From: Leclercia adecarboxylata
GTDB lineage: Bacteria; Pseudomonadota; Gammaproteobacteria; Enterobacterales; Enterobacteriaceae
NCBI GenBank assembly: GCA_002360945.1
Contig: DERO01000031.1
Coordinates: forward strand, 1-64,000
Reading direction: 5' to 3'
DNA length: 64,000 nucleotides
The notes under the pieces are model-generated. The model saw nothing but the letters and a program-made list of their open reading frames with translations, did no database searches and was not told where the DNA came from. The first letter of the stretch is position 1; every line of letters begins with the position of its first letter. Below are positions 38,284 to 46,384 of this stretch, in pieces. Made by a program: the position numbers and the translations under genes.

Positions 38284-39444
38284 ATGAGCAATAACCCTTT
38301 GATTCCAGAGAGTAAACTTCCGGCTCTCGGCACTACTATCTTCACCCAGATGAGCGCCCTGGCGCAGCAGCACAAGGCGATTAACCTGTCGCAAGGTTTC
38401 CCTGATTTCGATGGCCCGGACTATCTGCAACAGCGCCTGGCTTTCCACGTGGCGACTGGCGCCAACCAGTACGCGCCGATGACCGGGGCGCAGCCGCTGC
38501 GCGAGGCGATTGCCGATAAAACCGCGGAGCTGTATGGCTATCAGCCCGATGCAAACACGGAGATCACCGTGACCGCAGGGGCGACCGAAGCCCTGTACGC
38601 TGCCATTACCGCCCTGGTACGCACCGGCGATGAGGTGATCTGCTTTGACCCGAGCTACGACAGCTATGCCCCGGCGATTGAACTGTCTGGCGGCGTGGTG
38701 AAGCGCGTGGCGCTCCAGCCGCCGCACTTCCGTCCGGACTGGCAGGCCTTTGCGGCACTGCTGAGCGACAAAACCCGGCTGGTGATCCTCAACACCCCGC
38801 ATAACCCGTCGGCAACCGTCTGGCAGCAGGCGGATTTCGCCGCCCTCTGGCAGGCCATTGCGGAGCGTGAAATCTATGTCCTGAGCGATGAAGTGTACGA
38901 GCACATCTGCTTTGCCGACGCGGGACACGCCAGCGTGCTGGCCCATCCGCAGCTGCGGGAGCGGGCGATTGCCGTCTCGTCGTTTGGGAAAACCTTCCAC
39001 ATGACCGGCTGGAAGGTGGGGTACTGCGTGGCCCCGGCGGCTATCAGCGCCGAGCTGCGCAAAGTGCATCAGTTCCTGACTTTTGCGGTCAACACCCCGG
39101 CGCAGCTGGCGATTGCCGATATGCTGCGCAACCAGCCGGAACATTACCGGGAACTGCCGGACTTTTATCGCGCCCGCCGGGATCTGTTTATCGATGCCCT
39201 GAGCGCCAGTCGGCTGGAGATTTTACCCTGCGAAGGGACCTACTTCCTGCTGGCAGATTACAGCGCCATTTCCGATCTGGATGACGTCAGTTTTTGCCAG
39301 TGGTTAACCAAAGAGGTGGGCGTGGCGGCAATCCCGTTATCCGTCTTCTGCGCCGATCCTTTCCCGCACAAACTTATCCGACTCTGCTTTGCCAAGCAGG
39401 AAGCGACGCTGCTGGCGGCGGCGGAGCGATTGGTCTCGCTCTGA
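38284..39444 (+). CDS. ybdL: methionine aminotransferase (4-methylthio-2-oxobutanoate to methionine)
   Basis: This 386-residue PLP enzyme has the E. coli YbdL length and close identity. It performs the last salvage step, transamination of 4-methylthio-2-oxobutanoate to methionine, and so serves as MtnE here. It has NLSQGFPDFDGP, ANQYAPMTGAQPLREAI, LNTPHNPSATVW, the PLP lysine in SSFGKTFHMTGWKVGY, and the carboxylate-binding Arg in LIRLCFAK. In E. coli it is adjacent to ybdH; here the importer and mtn genes lie between them. Confidence 0.95.
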   Translation: MSNNPLIPESKLPALGTTIFTQMSALAQQHKAINLSQGFPDFDGPDYLQQRLAFHVATGANQYAPMTGAQPLREAIADKTAELYGYQPDANTEITVTAGATEALYAAITALVRTGDEVICFDPSYDSYAPAIELSGGVVKRVALQPPHFRPDWQAFAALLSDKTRLVILNTPHNPSATVWQQADFAALWQAIAEREIYVLSDEVYEHICFADAGHASVLAHPQLRERAIAVSSFGKTFHMTGWKVGYCVAPAAISAELRKVHQFLTFAVNTPAQLAIADMLRNQPEHYRELPDFYRARRDLFIDALSASRLEILPCEGTYFLLADYSAISDLDDVSFCQWLTKEVGVAAIPLSVFCADPFPHKLIRLCFAKQEATLLAAAERLVSL

Positions 39445-39447
39445 GCC

Positions 39448-39500
39448 GGTTATCTGTTTAAATACACCGGAATAATAAAATAACTCCGGTGTATTTTATT
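39448..39500. terminator. hairpin after ybdL
   Basis: aaatacaccggaataataaaa is followed by a near-complement ttactccggtgtatttt (arms near 39460–39471 and 39485–39497: aaatacaccgga/tccggtgtattt). It lies between the convergent ybdL and ybdO genes and can terminate either way. Confidence 0.6.
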
Positions 39501-39536
39501 TGCTCTGAAAATAGTTTGGGCGTGTTACTTTTCCCG

Positions 39537-40451
39537 TCAATCATAATCAAAGCCTTCCGTGCTGAAATTTTCAATAAAGTTGGCAAATATTTTACTGGTT
39601 AATGCCGCACGATTATACATCATATAAATATTTACAGTGGGTAATTCAAAGGGAGCATTCACCTTTTTCAACTTTAGCGTGTCACGATACTGTTGCAGGG
39701 CTAATTCAGGAATATAACCCAGCAAATTAGAGGCGCTGATCATATTGATGAGCGAGAAAAAAGAGTCGCTGCGAAAGCCAATTTTTCTGTCCGGTAAATT
39801 CTTTTCTGACTCGGTACGGAATTGACTGACGCCGGGTTCGTTAGCAATGAAATAGGTATATTTTTCCTCGCTCAGTTGCTCCAGTGTGACACTCTCCCCG
39901 ATGCGCGGATGCGCCTGTCGACAAACGATGACAATGGGCAAGGTCAAAAAATGCGTGCAGACAATAGAGCGGTTGTTGACAGGGAAAAACGAAAAGATGA
40001 GGTCGGCTTTACGGTAGGCCAGCAAATCTTCTGCGGTATCCTTTGTCAGCAGCAGGTCATGATACTCAATCTCATAATTGTGTTCCCGTATTAGCTTCTT
40101 CATCGGCAGGAACAAGCGATCCGGAGTCAGCGCCTGGGGGGCGTAGACGACCATATTTTTTTGCAGAGACGAGCCATGCATGATGTTAATCGTCTGCTCA
40201 ATCTGGTTCAGGTTCTGTTCAAGATGCTTATGCAGATTAACGCCTACGGTGGTGGGGGTGATGCCTTTACCGGAGCGGATGAACAGCGGGTCGTTCAGTT
40301 GATTGCGTAAGCGTTGCAGCGACTGGCTTACCGCCGAGGGGGTAATAAACAGGGTTTCAGCCGCCTTGCTGATGCTCAGGTGCTGATAGATACACTCAAA
40401 TATGACCAGCAGATTTAAGTCAAATTTTTTAAGATCGTAGAGATTAGCCAT
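39537..40451 (-). CDS. ybdO: LysR-family regulator, YbdO/CitR-like
   Basis: This 304-residue LysR regulator begins MANLYDLKKFDLNLLVIFECIYQHLSIS, nearly identical to E. coli YbdO (CitR). Its N-terminal helix-turn-helix is KAAETLFITPSAVSQSLQRLRN. The effector domain is more diverged than the DNA-binding part. CitR has been linked to citrate/anaerobic metabolism genes in E. coli, but the cit operon is not in this window. A long dyad lies 60–100 bases upstream of the start and may be its own operator. In E. coli dsbG lies beside it; here a small ORF takes that place. Confidence 0.9.
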   Translation of the reverse strand: MANLYDLKKFDLNLLVIFECIYQHLSISKAAETLFITPSAVSQSLQRLRNQLNDPLFIRSGKGITPTTVGVNLHKHLEQNLNQIEQTINIMHGSSLQKNMVVYAPQALTPDRLFLPMKKLIREHNYEIEYHDLLLTKDTAEDLLAYRKADLIFSFFPVNNRSIVCTHFLTLPIVIVCRQAHPRIGESVTLEQLSEEKYTYFIANEPGVSQFRTESEKNLPDRKIGFRSDSFFSLINMISASNLLGYIPELALQQYRDTLKLKKVNAPFELPTVNIYMMYNRAALTSKIFANFIENFSTEGFDYD

Positions 40452-40507
40452 AATTCATCCTGATTAGCTGTGCTGTTACCGTAATCTTATACACGATAAC
40501 TATAGAA

Positions 40508-40548
40508 GTAAGTTAGCCATTCTCCATCCATTTGACTGGCTAACTTAA
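40508..40548. promoter_or_regulatory. inverted repeat upstream of ybdO
   Basis: TAAGTTAGCCA (40509–40519) and its complement TGGCTAACTTA (40537–40547) form 11-base perfect arms 17 bases apart. The position, 58–97 bases upstream of ybdO, suits LysR autoregulation. Confidence 0.45.
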
Positions 40549-40640
40549 CTGAGTTTAAATTCAAGCTTAATATATCATGGCTGCAGATTAATGAAATAAA
40601 GTCGCGGCTGTTGTTGTAATAATTTTACCCGCGAAAGTAG

Positions 40641-40668
40641 GGCGGCCTGGTTGAATTTAGGCCGCCAC
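40641..40668 (-). terminator. hairpin after the 69-codon ORF
   Basis: GGCGGCCT...AGGCCGCC (8-base arms, 10-base loop) follows the stop of the small minus-strand ORF. The T-run is poor. Confidence 0.45.
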
Positions 40669-40675
40669 TCCTGTA

Positions 40676-40885
40676 TTAATGCGGGCCCATCATCATATTT
40701 AGTTGGTCATTATCGGGCAGGCCCACCACCTGCTGTAATTCATTTTCATTATTCATGTAATAAAGCGCGGGTGTGGCGCTGGCTGCTGGCGCATCCATTA
40801 TATCCTGATGGTTTTTTAATGTTTTTTGCTGGGCGGGCAACTCTTCTGCATGGGCGAGGAGGGGGAACATGGCGGGTCTGAACAT
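40676..40885 (-). CDS. small hypothetical protein (69 aa)
   Basis: A 69-codon ORF (MFRPAMFPLLAHAEELPAQQ...) is supported by an AAGGA ribosome site 7 bases before the ATG and a stable hairpin behind the stop. The protein is hydrophilic after the first 12 residues, rich in Gln, Asn and Met, and ends DQLNMMMGPH. I do not recognise it. It occupies the position of E. coli dsbG, between ybdO and ahpC, with an OxyR-type site about 36 bases upstream. It could be a real small gene or a chance ORF. Confidence 0.4.
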   Translation of the reverse strand: MFRPAMFPLLAHAEELPAQQKTLKNHQDIMDAPAASATPALYYMNNENELQQVVGLPDNDQLNMMMGPH

Positions 40886-40920
40886 GAATATTCCTTATAA
40901 AATCAATCGCAAAGAGCGGG

Positions 40921-40957
40921 TTCGGTAAAACCTATCACAATCATAGGTATTATTACC
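40921..40957 (+). promoter_or_regulatory. OxyR binding site in front of ahpC
   Basis: The core CTAT-n7-ATAG (40932–40946: ctatcacaatcatag) is exact. The outer T and A positions of the ATAGnTnnnAnCTAT half sites also match on both flanks (T40926, A40930, T48/A52 of 409xx). This fits peroxide induction of ahpC by OxyR, as in E. coli. Confidence 0.75.
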
Positions 40958-40969
40958 CTGTCAGCTAAT

Positions 40970-41120
40970 TGCCCTTTCGTTGGGTGGGTGGTGTAATCCA
41001 CTTCGCTGTTACGACCTTGCTAAAGGTAATGTAGAGCGCAACACATCGCCAGCTTCGGCTGGCACTGATGTTACCCCCGGGTAGCTCAGGTATCAGGGCC
41101 GCCGTTCAGGCGGCCTTTTT
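40970..41120 (+). ncRNA. structured, terminated leader RNA or small RNA before ahpC
   Basis: Downstream of the OxyR site the sequence folds into a long stem: GGTAA (41025) with TTACC (41071), and inside it ACATC...CCAGC-ttcg-GCTGG...GATGT. It then meets a textbook terminator, GGCCGCC-gttca-GGCGGCC followed by five T (41097–41120). ahpC begins 122 bases later. Either an OxyR-driven small RNA ends here, or the ahpC mRNA is attenuated at this point. No promoter can be proved by eye; a -10-like GCTAAT is at 40963–40968. Confidence 0.5.
41097..41120 (+). terminator. rho-independent terminator upstream of ahpC
   Basis: A seven-base GC-only stem with a five-base loop is followed by TTTTTACTTT. It lies in an intergenic region rather than behind a recognised gene. 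Confidence 0.75.
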
Positions 41121-41241
41121 ACTTTGTGGGATCCAGCCGGGTTGTTAGGTATTGCTGATTGATTTGATACGGCAAACGCATTAGCCCGAAACGGCAAAGT
41201 TGGTTACCTTAGCTCTCAACGAAAACACGGAGGAAGTACAG

Positions 41242-41805
41242 ATGTCTTTAATTAATACCAAGATCAAACCTTTCAAAAACCAGGCGTTCAAAAACGGCGA
41301 CTTCGTAGAGATCACCGAGAAAGATACCGAAGGCCGCTGGAGCGTGTTCTTCTTCTACCCGGCTGACTTTACTTTCGTCTGCCCGACCGAACTGGGTGAC
41401 GTTGCAGATCACTACGAAGAGCTGCAGAAGCTGGGCGTAGACGTTTACTCCGTCTCTACCGATACCCACTTCACCCACAAAGCATGGCACAGCAGCTCTG
41501 AAACCATCGCCAAAATCAAATACGCGATGATCGGTGACCCGACTGGCGCCCTGACCCGTAACTTTGAAAACATGCGTGAAGACGAAGGTCTGGCCGACCG
41601 TGGCACCTTTATCGTTGACCCGCAGGGCATCATCCAGGCCATCGAAGTTACCGCTGAAGGTATTGGCCGTGACGCATCCGACCTGCTGCGCAAAATCAAA
41701 GCGGCTCAGTATGTTGCTTCTCACCCAGGCGAAGTGTGCCCGGCGAAATGGAAAGAAGGCGACGCGACTCTGGCTCCATCTCTGGACCTGGTTGGTAAGA
41801 TCTAA
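41242..41805 (+). CDS. ahpC: alkyl hydroperoxide reductase, peroxiredoxin subunit C
   Basis: AhpC reduces hydrogen peroxide and organic hydroperoxides, using electrons from AhpF. The start at 41242 ([14 protein letters not shown]) has ggagg upstream and gives 187 residues, as in E. coli. The peroxidatic Cys47 lies in FTFVCPTE, with the conserved Pro/Thr before it, and the resolving Cys166 in GEVCPAKW. The upstream extension to 41200 has no family support. It is followed by a REP element and ahpF. Confidence 0.98.
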   Translation: MSLINTKIKPFKNQAFKNGDFVEITEKDTEGRWSVFFFYPADFTFVCPTELGDVADHYEELQKLGVDVYSVSTDTHFTHKAWHSSSETIAKIKYAMIGDPTGALTRNFENMREDEGLADRGTFIVDPQGIIQAIEVTAEGIGRDASDLLRKIKAAQYVASHPGEVCPAKWKEGDATLAPSLDLVGKI

Positions 41806-41814
41806 ATCTGAAAA

Positions 41815-41935
41815 GCCCGGCGGCGCTACGCTTGCACGGGCCTACAGATTCAATTTTAACGGGTGCTTTGCACCCGTTATCCCCTAACACCATGATGCAA
41901 GTTGCATTCAGGCAGCCCGGATAAGGCCGCTTGCA
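41815..41935. repeat. REP-type palindromes between ahpC and ahpF
   Basis: agcccggcggcgctacgcttgcacgggcctaca (41815–41847) is a REP-like unit. A hairpin of aacgggtg...cacccgtt (41858–41879) and an ataaggc-type unit (41910–41930) follow. The aacgggtgctttgcacccgtt hairpin may partly terminate ahpC mRNA and lower ahpF levels. Confidence 0.65.
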
Positions 41936-41965
41936 TGATGATGTTTTTTAAGCAGGAGATGAATA

Positions 41966-43528
41966 ATGCTCGACACAAATATGAAAACCCAGCTCAAAGC
42001 CTACCTTGAGAAGCTGACCAAACCTGTTGAGCTGATTGCCACGCTGGACGACAGCGCTAAATCGGCAGAAATCAAGGAACTGCTGGCTGAAATTGCCGAA
42101 CTGTCTGCGAAAGTGACCTTTAAGGAAGACAACAGCCTGCCGGTGCGCAAGCCGTCCTTCCTGATCACCAACCCAGGCTCCACCCAAGGCCCGCGCTTTG
42201 CCGGTTCCCCGCTGGGACACGAATTCACCTCACTGGTGCTGGCACTGCTGTGGACCGGTGGTCATCCGTCGAAAGAGGCGCAGGCTTTGCTTGAGCAGAT
42301 CCGCGATATCGACGGTGATTTTGAGTTTGAAACCTACTACTCGCTGTCATGTCACAACTGCCCGGACGTGGTGCAGGCCCTGAACCTGATGGCGGTGCTG
42401 AACCCACGCATCAAACACACCGCAATCGACGGCGGCGTGTTCCAGAACGAAATCACCGATCGCAACGTGATGGGCGTTCCGGCCGTGTTTGTGAACGGGA
42501 AAGAGTTTGGTCAGGGTCGCATGACGCTGACAGAAATCGTTGCCAAAGTGGATACCGGTGCTGAAAAACGCGCGGCGGAAGAGCTGAACAAGCGCGATGC
42601 CTACGATGTGCTGATTGTTGGCTCCGGCCCGGCGGGTGCGGCGGCTGCGGTTTACTCCGCCCGTAAAGGCATTCGTACCGGTCTAATGGGCGAACGTTTT
42701 GGTGGCCAGGTGCTGGATACCGTCGATATCGAAAACTATATCTCCGTACCAAAAACCGAAGGCCAGAAACTGGCTGGTGCCCTGAAAGCGCACGTCAGCG
42801 ACTATGAAGTGGATGTGATCGACAGCCAGAGCGCCAGCAAGCTAGTGCCGGCGGCGCAGGAAGGCGGTTTCCATGAGATTGAAACGGCCTCTGGCGCGGT
42901 GCTGAAAGCCCGTAGCATCATCATTGCTACCGGTGCCAAATGGCGCAACATGAACGTGCCGGGCGAAGATCAGTATCGTACCAAAGGGGTGACCTACTGC
43001 CCGCACTGCGACGGCCCGCTGTTTAAAGGCAAGCGCGTCGCGGTGATTGGCGGCGGTAACTCCGGTGTTGAAGCCGCTATCGACCTGGCGGGTATCGTTG
43101 AGCACGTCACGCTGCTGGAGTTTGCACCAGAGATGAAGGCTGACCAGGTCCTGCAGGATAAAGTTCGCAGCCTGAAAAACGTCGATATCATCCTGAACGC
43201 GCAGACCACCGAAGTGAAAGGCGACGGCAGCAAAGTGACCGGTCTTGAGTACCGCGACCGCGTGAGCGGGGATGTGCACAGCGTGCCGCTGGCGGGGATC
43301 TTCGTGCAGATTGGTCTGCTGCCAAACACCACCTGGCTGGAAGGCGCGATTGAGCGTAACCGCATGGGCGAGATCATCATCGATGCCAAATGTGAAACCA
43401 GCGTGAAAGGCGTTTTTGCGGCGGGCGACTGCACCACCGTGCCGTACAAACAGATCATCATCGCGACCGGCGAAGGGGCGAAAGCTTCCCTTAGCGCCTT
43501 TGATCATCTGATCCGTACTAAAGCATAA
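41966..43528 (+). CDS. ahpF: alkyl hydroperoxide reductase subunit F
   Basis: AhpF passes electrons from NADH through FAD and two disulfides to AhpC. The 520-residue protein has an N-terminal double-thioredoxin domain with Cys129–Cys132 (SCHNCPD). A thioredoxin-reductase-like part follows, with [11 protein letters not shown] (FAD), the redox pair in [17 protein letters not shown] (NADH) and VFAAGDCT. It is one residue shorter than E. coli AhpF and nearly identical. A strong terminator follows. Confidence 0.98.
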   Translation: MLDTNMKTQLKAYLEKLTKPVELIATLDDSAKSAEIKELLAEIAELSAKVTFKEDNSLPVRKPSFLITNPGSTQGPRFAGSPLGHEFTSLVLALLWTGGHPSKEAQALLEQIRDIDGDFEFETYYSLSCHNCPDVVQALNLMAVLNPRIKHTAIDGGVFQNEITDRNVMGVPAVFVNGKEFGQGRMTLTEIVAKVDTGAEKRAAEELNKRDAYDVLIVGSGPAGAAAAVYSARKGIRTGLMGERFGGQVLDTVDIENYISVPKTEGQKLAGALKAHVSDYEVDVIDSQSASKLVPAAQEGGFHEIETASGAVLKARSIIIATGAKWRNMNVPGEDQYRTKGVTYCPHCDGPLFKGKRVAVIGGGNSGVEAAIDLAGIVEHVTLLEFAPEMKADQVLQDKVRSLKNVDIILNAQTTEVKGDGSKVTGLEYRDRVSGDVHSVPLAGIFVQIGLLPNTTWLEGAIERNRMGEIIIDAKCETSVKGVFAAGDCTTVPYKQIIIATGEGAKASLSAFDHLIRTKA

Positions 43529-43556
43529 GAACGTAAGACAACACCTGCAAAGCAAA

Positions 43557-43586
43557 GAGGCTACCTGATGGTAGCCTCTTTTTTTA
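43557..43586. terminator. bidirectional terminator between ahpF and uspG
   Basis: GAGGCTACC-tgat-GGTAGCCTC is followed by seven T on the plus strand. The minus strand reads ...CCTCTTTGCTTT and so can stop uspG transcripts as well. Confidence 0.85.
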
Positions 43587-44012
43587 TCTCACCACCAGCA
43601 CCGGGATCCTGGCGTGACCTATCACGCTGGAGGCGTTCGAGCCCAGCAGGTGGGTGGAGATGGAGGGGTTACGCGACCCGATTACCACGATATCGGCTTT
43701 CAGCTCGTTGGCCACCTCGTTCACCACGTCGCGCACATTGCCAAAGCAGACATGGGTTCGGATCCGCGACGGGTCGATGCTGAAATGGCTGACCATGGTC
43801 TTCAGGCGGGTTTGTGCCTCGTTCTGGATATGCTCCTCAAAGCGGCGCATATCGGCGGCAAAGCGATGCAAACCAAAGCTGGAGGAGCCGGGTAAAACAT
43901 GCAGTAAGTGAATAATGCCATCCTGCTGCGCCAGGAATTCAGCGTGGCGAATCGCCTTGTCGCTCAACTCCATCTCGAAAACATCCACCGGCATAATAAT
44001 CGTCTGATACAT
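43584..44012 (-). CDS. uspG: universal stress protein G
   Basis: This 142-residue UspA-family protein is in the UspF/UspG class and binds ATP. It begins [27 protein letters not shown] and ends with the nucleotide-binding signature [35 protein letters not shown] (conserved G-2x-G-9x-G-S/T pattern). The start at 44012 gives the E. coli length; a longer open frame upstream is not family-like. Usp proteins aid survival in stress, but the exact role of UspG is unclear. Confidence 0.94.
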   Translation of the reverse strand: MYQTIIMPVDVFEMELSDKAIRHAEFLAQQDGIIHLLHVLPGSSSFGLHRFAADMRRFEEHIQNEAQTRLKTMVSHFSIDPSRIRTHVCFGNVRDVVNEVANELKADIVVIGSRNPSISTHLLGSNASSVIGHARIPVLVVR

Positions 44013-44237
44013 AACCGTTTCTCCCTGTGTATTTACGCTTAATCCATTCAAACACAAAATATAATCAAATTCTGATAGCTCGCTGACACTTTTTAATATC
44101 GCCCCGTTTGTTGACATTTTGCCGCGCCGCTTTAAATCCAGGAATAATCCCAAAGCCGTGCAATTTCCCGGTATATCCCCGCTGATGGCTACCCTTTTAA
44201 GGTAAACCCGCATTTTTTCTTTGAATCCGGAGGTCGA

Positions 44238-45476
44238 ATGAAAGCATTGACGTATCACGGACCACATAACGTTAAAGTTGAAACAGTACCCGATCCGGCC
44301 ATTGAGCAAGCTGACGATATCATTCTGCGCATCACCGCCACCGCGATCTGCGGTTCTGATTTGCATCTCTACCACGGGAAGATACCGAAGGTGGAGCATG
44401 GCGATATCTTCGGTCATGAGTTTATGGGTGAAGTGGTGGAGACCGGGCGAGAGGTGAAAAACCTCACTAAGGGCGATCGGGTGGTGATCCCCTTTGTCAT
44501 TGCCTGCGGCGACTGTTTTTTCTGCCGCCTGCAGAAGTACGCCGCCTGCGAAAACACCAACAGCGGACCCGGCGCGACCCTGAATAAAAAACAGATCCCG
44601 CCTCCGGCTGCGCTCTTTGGTTACAGCCATCTCTACGGTGGCGTACCCGGCGGCCAGGCGGAATATGTTCGCGTGCCAAAAGGCAACGTCGGGCCGTTCA
44701 AGGTACCGCCGCTGCTGTCAGATGATAAAGTCCTGTTCATGTCGGACATTCTGCCCACCGCCTGGCAGGCCGCTAAAAATGCCCAGATTACCCAGGGCAG
44801 CAGCGTTGCGGTGTTCGGTGCCGGGCCGGTGGGACTCCTGACCGTCGCCTGCGCACGTTACCTCGGGGCCGAGCAGATTTTTATCGTCGATCATCACGAC
44901 TACCGTCTGCGGTTCGCCCAGGACAGGTACGGCGCGATTCCGATTAACTTTGACCACGACGACGATGCCGCAGAAAAAATCATCGAGCAGACCCGGGGCC
45001 AGCGCGGGGTGGATGCGGTCATTGATGCGGTCGGCTTTGAGGCAAAAGGCAGTACCACGGAAACGGTGCTGACCAACCTCAAGCTCGAGGGCAGCAGCGG
45101 TAAAGCCCTGCGGCAGTGTATTGCCGCAGTAAGGCGCGGGGGGATCGTCAGCGTACCGGGCGTCTATGCCGGCTTTATTCACGGTTTCCTGTTTGGCGAC
45201 GCCTTCGACAAAGGGCTGACCTTTAAAATGGGGCAGACCGACGTTCACGCCTGGCTGGGTGAACTGTTGCCGTTAATCGAGCAGGGGCTGATCACGCCTG
45301 AAGAGATCGTCACCCACTATCTGCCGTTTGAAGAGGCAGCCCGCGGCTACGAGATCTTTGATAAGCGTCAGGAAGATTGCCGGAAAATTATTCTGGTGCC
45401 CGGGGCACAAAGCGCGGAAGTGGCGAAAGAGCGGGTCACCGGGCTGGTCAACCCCATGCCGGGTGGCGTTATCTGA
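44238..45476 (+). CDS. ybdR: zinc-dependent alcohol dehydrogenase, YbdR
   Basis: This 412-residue medium-chain dehydrogenase has the E. coli YbdR length. It has the catalytic-zinc segment [10 protein letters not shown] and [12 protein letters not shown], the structural-zinc region [16 protein letters not shown] and the NAD fold [13 protein letters not shown]. It resembles glutathione-independent formaldehyde dehydrogenase-like enzymes, but its substrate is not known. It has a ggaggtcg ribosome site. An 8-base tandem repeat starts four bases after the stop. Confidence 0.93.
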   Translation: MKALTYHGPHNVKVETVPDPAIEQADDIILRITATAICGSDLHLYHGKIPKVEHGDIFGHEFMGEVVETGREVKNLTKGDRVVIPFVIACGDCFFCRLQKYAACENTNSGPGATLNKKQIPPPAALFGYSHLYGGVPGGQAEYVRVPKGNVGPFKVPPLLSDDKVLFMSDILPTAWQAAKNAQITQGSSVAVFGAGPVGLLTVACARYLGAEQIFIVDHHDYRLRFAQDRYGAIPINFDHDDDAAEKIIEQTRGQRGVDAVIDAVGFEAKGSTTETVLTNLKLEGSSGKALRQCIAAVRRGGIVSVPGVYAGFIHGFLFGDAFDKGLTFKMGQTDVHAWLGELLPLIEQGLITPEEIVTHYLPFEEAARGYEIFDKRQEDCRKIILVPGAQSAEVAKERVTGLVNPMPGGVI

Positions 45477-45480
45477 TAGC

Positions 45481-45508
45481 GGAAGAGCGGAAGAGCGGAA
45501 GAGCGGAA
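45481..45508. repeat. 8-bp tandem repeat after ybdR
   Basis: GGAAGAGC is repeated three times exactly plus a partial fourth unit. Such a run is prone to slippage, but it lies outside any gene. Confidence 0.8.
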
Positions 45509-45531
45509 AGAGGATGCCCCGGCATCCTCTG
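45508..45531. terminator. hairpin between ybdR and rnk
   Basis: AGAGGATGCC/GGCATCCTCT is a perfect 10-base stem with a minimal loop between convergent ybdR and rnk. The T-run is lacking, so its strength is uncertain. Confidence 0.55.
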
Positions 45532-45563
45532 GGCAAAGCGGGTTAACGCTTGTTCAGATGGGA

Positions 45564-45974
45564 TCAGCGCAGGTATTCGCCTGCGGCCTCAGGCTGCCAG
45601 ATAAGTTCCAGCACCTCCAGATGCGTGGCGGTACCGCCCGGCAGTTCCCAGTGGATGGTATCGCCAGTACGCAGACCAATTAATGCTGCACCCACCGGTG
45701 CCAGCACCGACAGCTGTGTGTTGCTGTCGGTCATGTTCGCCGGATAGACCAGCGTGCGGGTACGCACTTCACCGGTGGCCAGATCGCGAAACTTCACCTG
45801 ACTGTTCATGGTCACCACGTCAGCGGGCATGTCCTGCGGAGCGCACATCTGCGCGCGATCCAGTTCGTCGTTCAAAGCAGCAGCGACAGGCAGCGAGGCA
45901 AAGGCCGGTTGCTCCAGCAGGCGGTCGATACGCTCAGCATCGAGTTCGTTAATGATAATTGTGGGTCTGGACAT
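45564..45974 (-). CDS. rnk: regulator of nucleoside diphosphate kinase
   Basis: Rnk is a GreA/GreB-related protein that binds RNA polymerase and affects nucleoside diphosphate kinase levels. The 136 residues equal the E. coli length. A short N-terminal coiled part ([22 protein letters not shown]) is followed by a GreA-like C-terminal FKBP-type domain ([43 protein letters not shown]). A ggag site precedes the ATG. Its leader carries a terminator about 50 bases before the start codon. Confidence 0.95.
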   Translation of the reverse strand: MSRPTIIINELDAERIDRLLEQPAFASLPVAAALNDELDRAQMCAPQDMPADVVTMNSQVKFRDLATGEVRTRTLVYPANMTDSNTQLSVLAPVGAALIGLRTGDTIHWELPGGTATHLEVLELIWQPEAAGEYLR

Positions 45975-46021
45975 TATTTACTCCATGTCGTTAATGCTGC
46001 GACAACCGCAGAAGAGATGCC

Positions 46022-46061
46022 AAAAGAAAACCCTCGCCATCCGGTAGCGAGGGTTTAACTC
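46022..46061 (-). promoter_or_regulatory. rnk leader attenuator
   Basis: On the minus strand AACCCTCGC-taccggat-GGCGAGGG is followed by TTTTCTTTT (about 46054–46022), a terminator sitting in the rnk leader. A probable promoter is just upstream: TTCAAA (46096–46091), 17 bases, TATTAT (46073–46068). A premature terminator in front of rnk has been described as the 'rnk leader' family in enterobacteria. Confidence 0.65.
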
Positions 46062-46099
46062 TGTCTGATAATACTGAGTCTGTGCCCCGGTTTGAAGTG

Positions 46100-46384
46100 A
46101 TGAATGTCACATTCACGGCGTGGATGTAGTAAGAGGGCGGCAACTGGGTCGTTAGTATGAAATTCAGCCAAAAAAGGTGATCCTTCTAAAATTTGGATTA
46201 TCCTTCTAAGGCGCAGGTTATGTAGCGTGACACACCCATAACAGCAGAACAACGAAGACTGTAGCACGAAATTCAGTCTTACTTTTCTACGGATTGCGTT
46301 ACGCTGATCCTCTTGGGGTAGGGGGATGAGCGAAGCGTAATCCGTGCCTGCCGGTCTTTCTTCCTGACTTTTCCAGAGAGCACT
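46100..46384. other. intergenic region between rnk and the flavin reductase gene
   Basis: No convincing gene is seen in this stretch. A minus-strand ORF crossing it lacks a ribosome site and family features. An imperfect inverted repeat lies at 46290–46344 (cggattgcgttacgctgatcc pairing 17 of 21 with its partner), in the style of enterobacterial box-type repeats. The promoter of the gene at 46385 must lie here, but I cannot fix it. Confidence 0.5.

Noticed and set aside
40651..40881. 76-codon plus-strand ORF opposite the 69-codon ORF
   Set aside because: It starts within the hairpin region, has no good ribosome site, and the opposite strand has better signals.
41079..41090. gggtagctcagg resembles the D-arm of a tRNA
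   Set aside because: No acceptor, anticodon or T-arm can be formed around it; it lies inside the leader structure before ahpC.
43584..44630. 348-codon open frame extending uspG upstream
   Set aside because: UspG starts at 44012; the extension overlaps the divergent ybdR start and has no Usp features.
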